This document shows positions 62,977 through 64,000 of a stretch of DNA of 64,000 bases, piece by piece (positions within the stretch are counted from its first letter, which is position 1; each line of letters opens with the position of its first letter). The position numbers and the translations under genes were made by a program. The notes beneath the pieces were generated by a model. The model was given only the letters and a program-made list of their open reading frames with translations, ran no database searches and was not told where the DNA came from. The stretch comes from Cerrena zonata (taxonomy: Eukaryota > Basidiomycota > Agaricomycetes > Polyporales > Cerrenaceae), in assembly GCA_038087015.1 (NCBI GenBank), contig JASBNA010000008.1:620001-684000 (forward strand). Direction: 5' to 3'.

Positions 62977-64000
62977 ATGGATGCAGACACTCTTTCTGAG
63001 ACCCAAAGACGGTCCTTGGACCAATTACAAGTGCTCACGAATGGTGGTGACACCGAGGTCGCGATGAGCGTATTGGACAGTGTAGACTGGGACGTGCAGG
63101 CAAGTTGTATATCTATGAGTATTCACATATAATTGATCGTTGTTCTATGTTCTTTGTCTCCATCCTACTCGTTGCTGGCACTTATCACTGTTCTTACTCT
63201 TACTAACATGCGTATATAGCGTGCCGCAGATATCATTTTTGACCAGAACCCTTCCGCTCCTTTATCAGTTTCTCGCTCTAATGAAACTCCTACTACTGTA
63301 GAGAGTTTCGATATTGATGATTCAGAACAACAAGGCCTCCTTGCTAATAATTCAGGTGGCCGGGGATTCAGACGGGTCGTGAGTTACACTGACCAAGATC
63401 TACACCAACAGTTATTGAATAATATTTCCTCAGCCTCCTCAATCATCGTCACCGCTTGCTATTGTTTCACGTCCGTTGCGGTTGATACTCACAATTCTTG
63501 CCCTGCCCTTCCACTTCCTACGAGCACTATTCCGTCTATTTCGGATTCCATTACCTCAATTACCAATGACACTATCTGGTCTCACACTCTACTATCGAAC
63601 GCCATCTGCACCCCGGCCGGAACTTAAGACTGATCCTCGTAGCGCCGCAGAACGATGGGTACGCTCATTAGAAGAAGAAACTGGTGCTATTTCGCTCGCT
63701 CGAGCACGTTCTCGTACTGGCGACGCCGCCTCTTCTTCTGTTGGAACCAATACATCCACATTAACCTCTCGTCCTGGAAAGGAATCCTCCGAGGACGACA
63801 GTGAACGTGTACTCCCCGATTTCTTTTTGGGAAGCTATGAGGAGTTTGCTAGAGCCTGTGCTAAAGACTCGGATGCTCGTATCGGATGCGTCGTTCTTGT
63901 CAGTGAAGAACATGATGATGTTCCAGAATTCAAACGGTATGTGTTATGCTCGGGAAGTCAATATTATTCGAACTGAATTCTCGCTATGTAGGAGCACGCT
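62977..64000 (+). CDS. ubx2: Ubx2/FAF2-type UBX protein, 5' part
   Basis: ER-associated degradation and lipid-droplet factor that recruits Cdc48/p97 (yeast Ubx2, human FAF2/UBXD8). ATG 62,977 starts MDADTLSETQRRSLDQLQVL, a UBA-like domain (VLDSVDWDVQRAADIIFDQ across an intron). After a second intron (donor GTGAGT at about 63,379) comes a hydrophobic hairpin region (LRLILTILALPFHFLRALFR) that should insert into the ER membrane. Then follow a linker and the start of the UAS domain: LPDFFLGSYEEFARACAKD, ARIGCVVLVSEEHDDVPEFK. The third intron begins GTATGT near 63,937, and the next exon (STL) begins just before the window ends. The remaining UAS, coiled coil and UBX domains lie outside the window. 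Confidence 0.9.

Overview
The window looks like nuclear DNA of a mushroom-forming basidiomycete (Agaricomycete). Almost every gene is cut by several GT-AG introns of about 50-65 bases. The gene set is eukaryotic housekeeping (P5A ATPase, calcineurin A, Ubc13, elongin C, Arg5,6, Ykt6, eL38, myosin II, Yvh1, Ubx2), and the degenerate Plavaka-type transposase near the left end belongs to a family typical of basidiomycetes. No RNA gene, CRISPR array or prokaryotic feature was seen.

Region 1 (1 to about 18,275) is an AT-rich transposon graveyard with no intact host gene. A decayed Plavaka transposase (about 2,390-8,450, + strand) is split by a Tc1/mariner element (3,614-7,422). That element is itself split by a young gag-only LTR retroelement (3,924-6,400) with matching LTRs and a perfect 5-bp target duplication. 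Further right, a decayed Ty3/Gypsy element (about 11,650-16,560, - strand) carries a foldback MITE (12,487-12,859, perfect 5-bp duplication) and an LTR-like insertion (about 13,742-14,481). An older solo LTR of the same family as the young retroelement lies at 17,164-17,641, also with a perfect 5-bp duplication.

Region 2 (18,276 to 64,000) is gene-dense. In order: spf1 (-), an unknown protein (-), cna1 (+), ubc13 (-) and elc1 (+) sharing a 246-bp divergent promoter, a tandem family of four small cysteine-patterned proteins (31,420-34,457, +), a large RING-H2 protein (-), arg5,6 (+), a proline/serine-rich protein (-), ykt6 (+), rpl38 (-), a class II myosin (-), yvh1 (-), a multi-pass membrane protein (-), an F-box/LRR-like protein (-), and the 5' part of ubx2 (+), which runs off the right edge.

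The genes form no operon or biosynthetic cluster. Several act in protein quality control and ubiquitin signalling (ubc13, elc1, the RING-H2 protein, ubx2, spf1), but that may be chance. The most novel parts are the four-gene family with exactly conserved cysteine spacing and exon structure, and the three-level nested transposon. Three genes carry single-base lesions: an in-frame TAG in arg5,6, a frameshift in the myosin tail, and a frameshift in copy 3 of the small-protein array. These need RNA or read-level checking, because they could be real or sequence errors.
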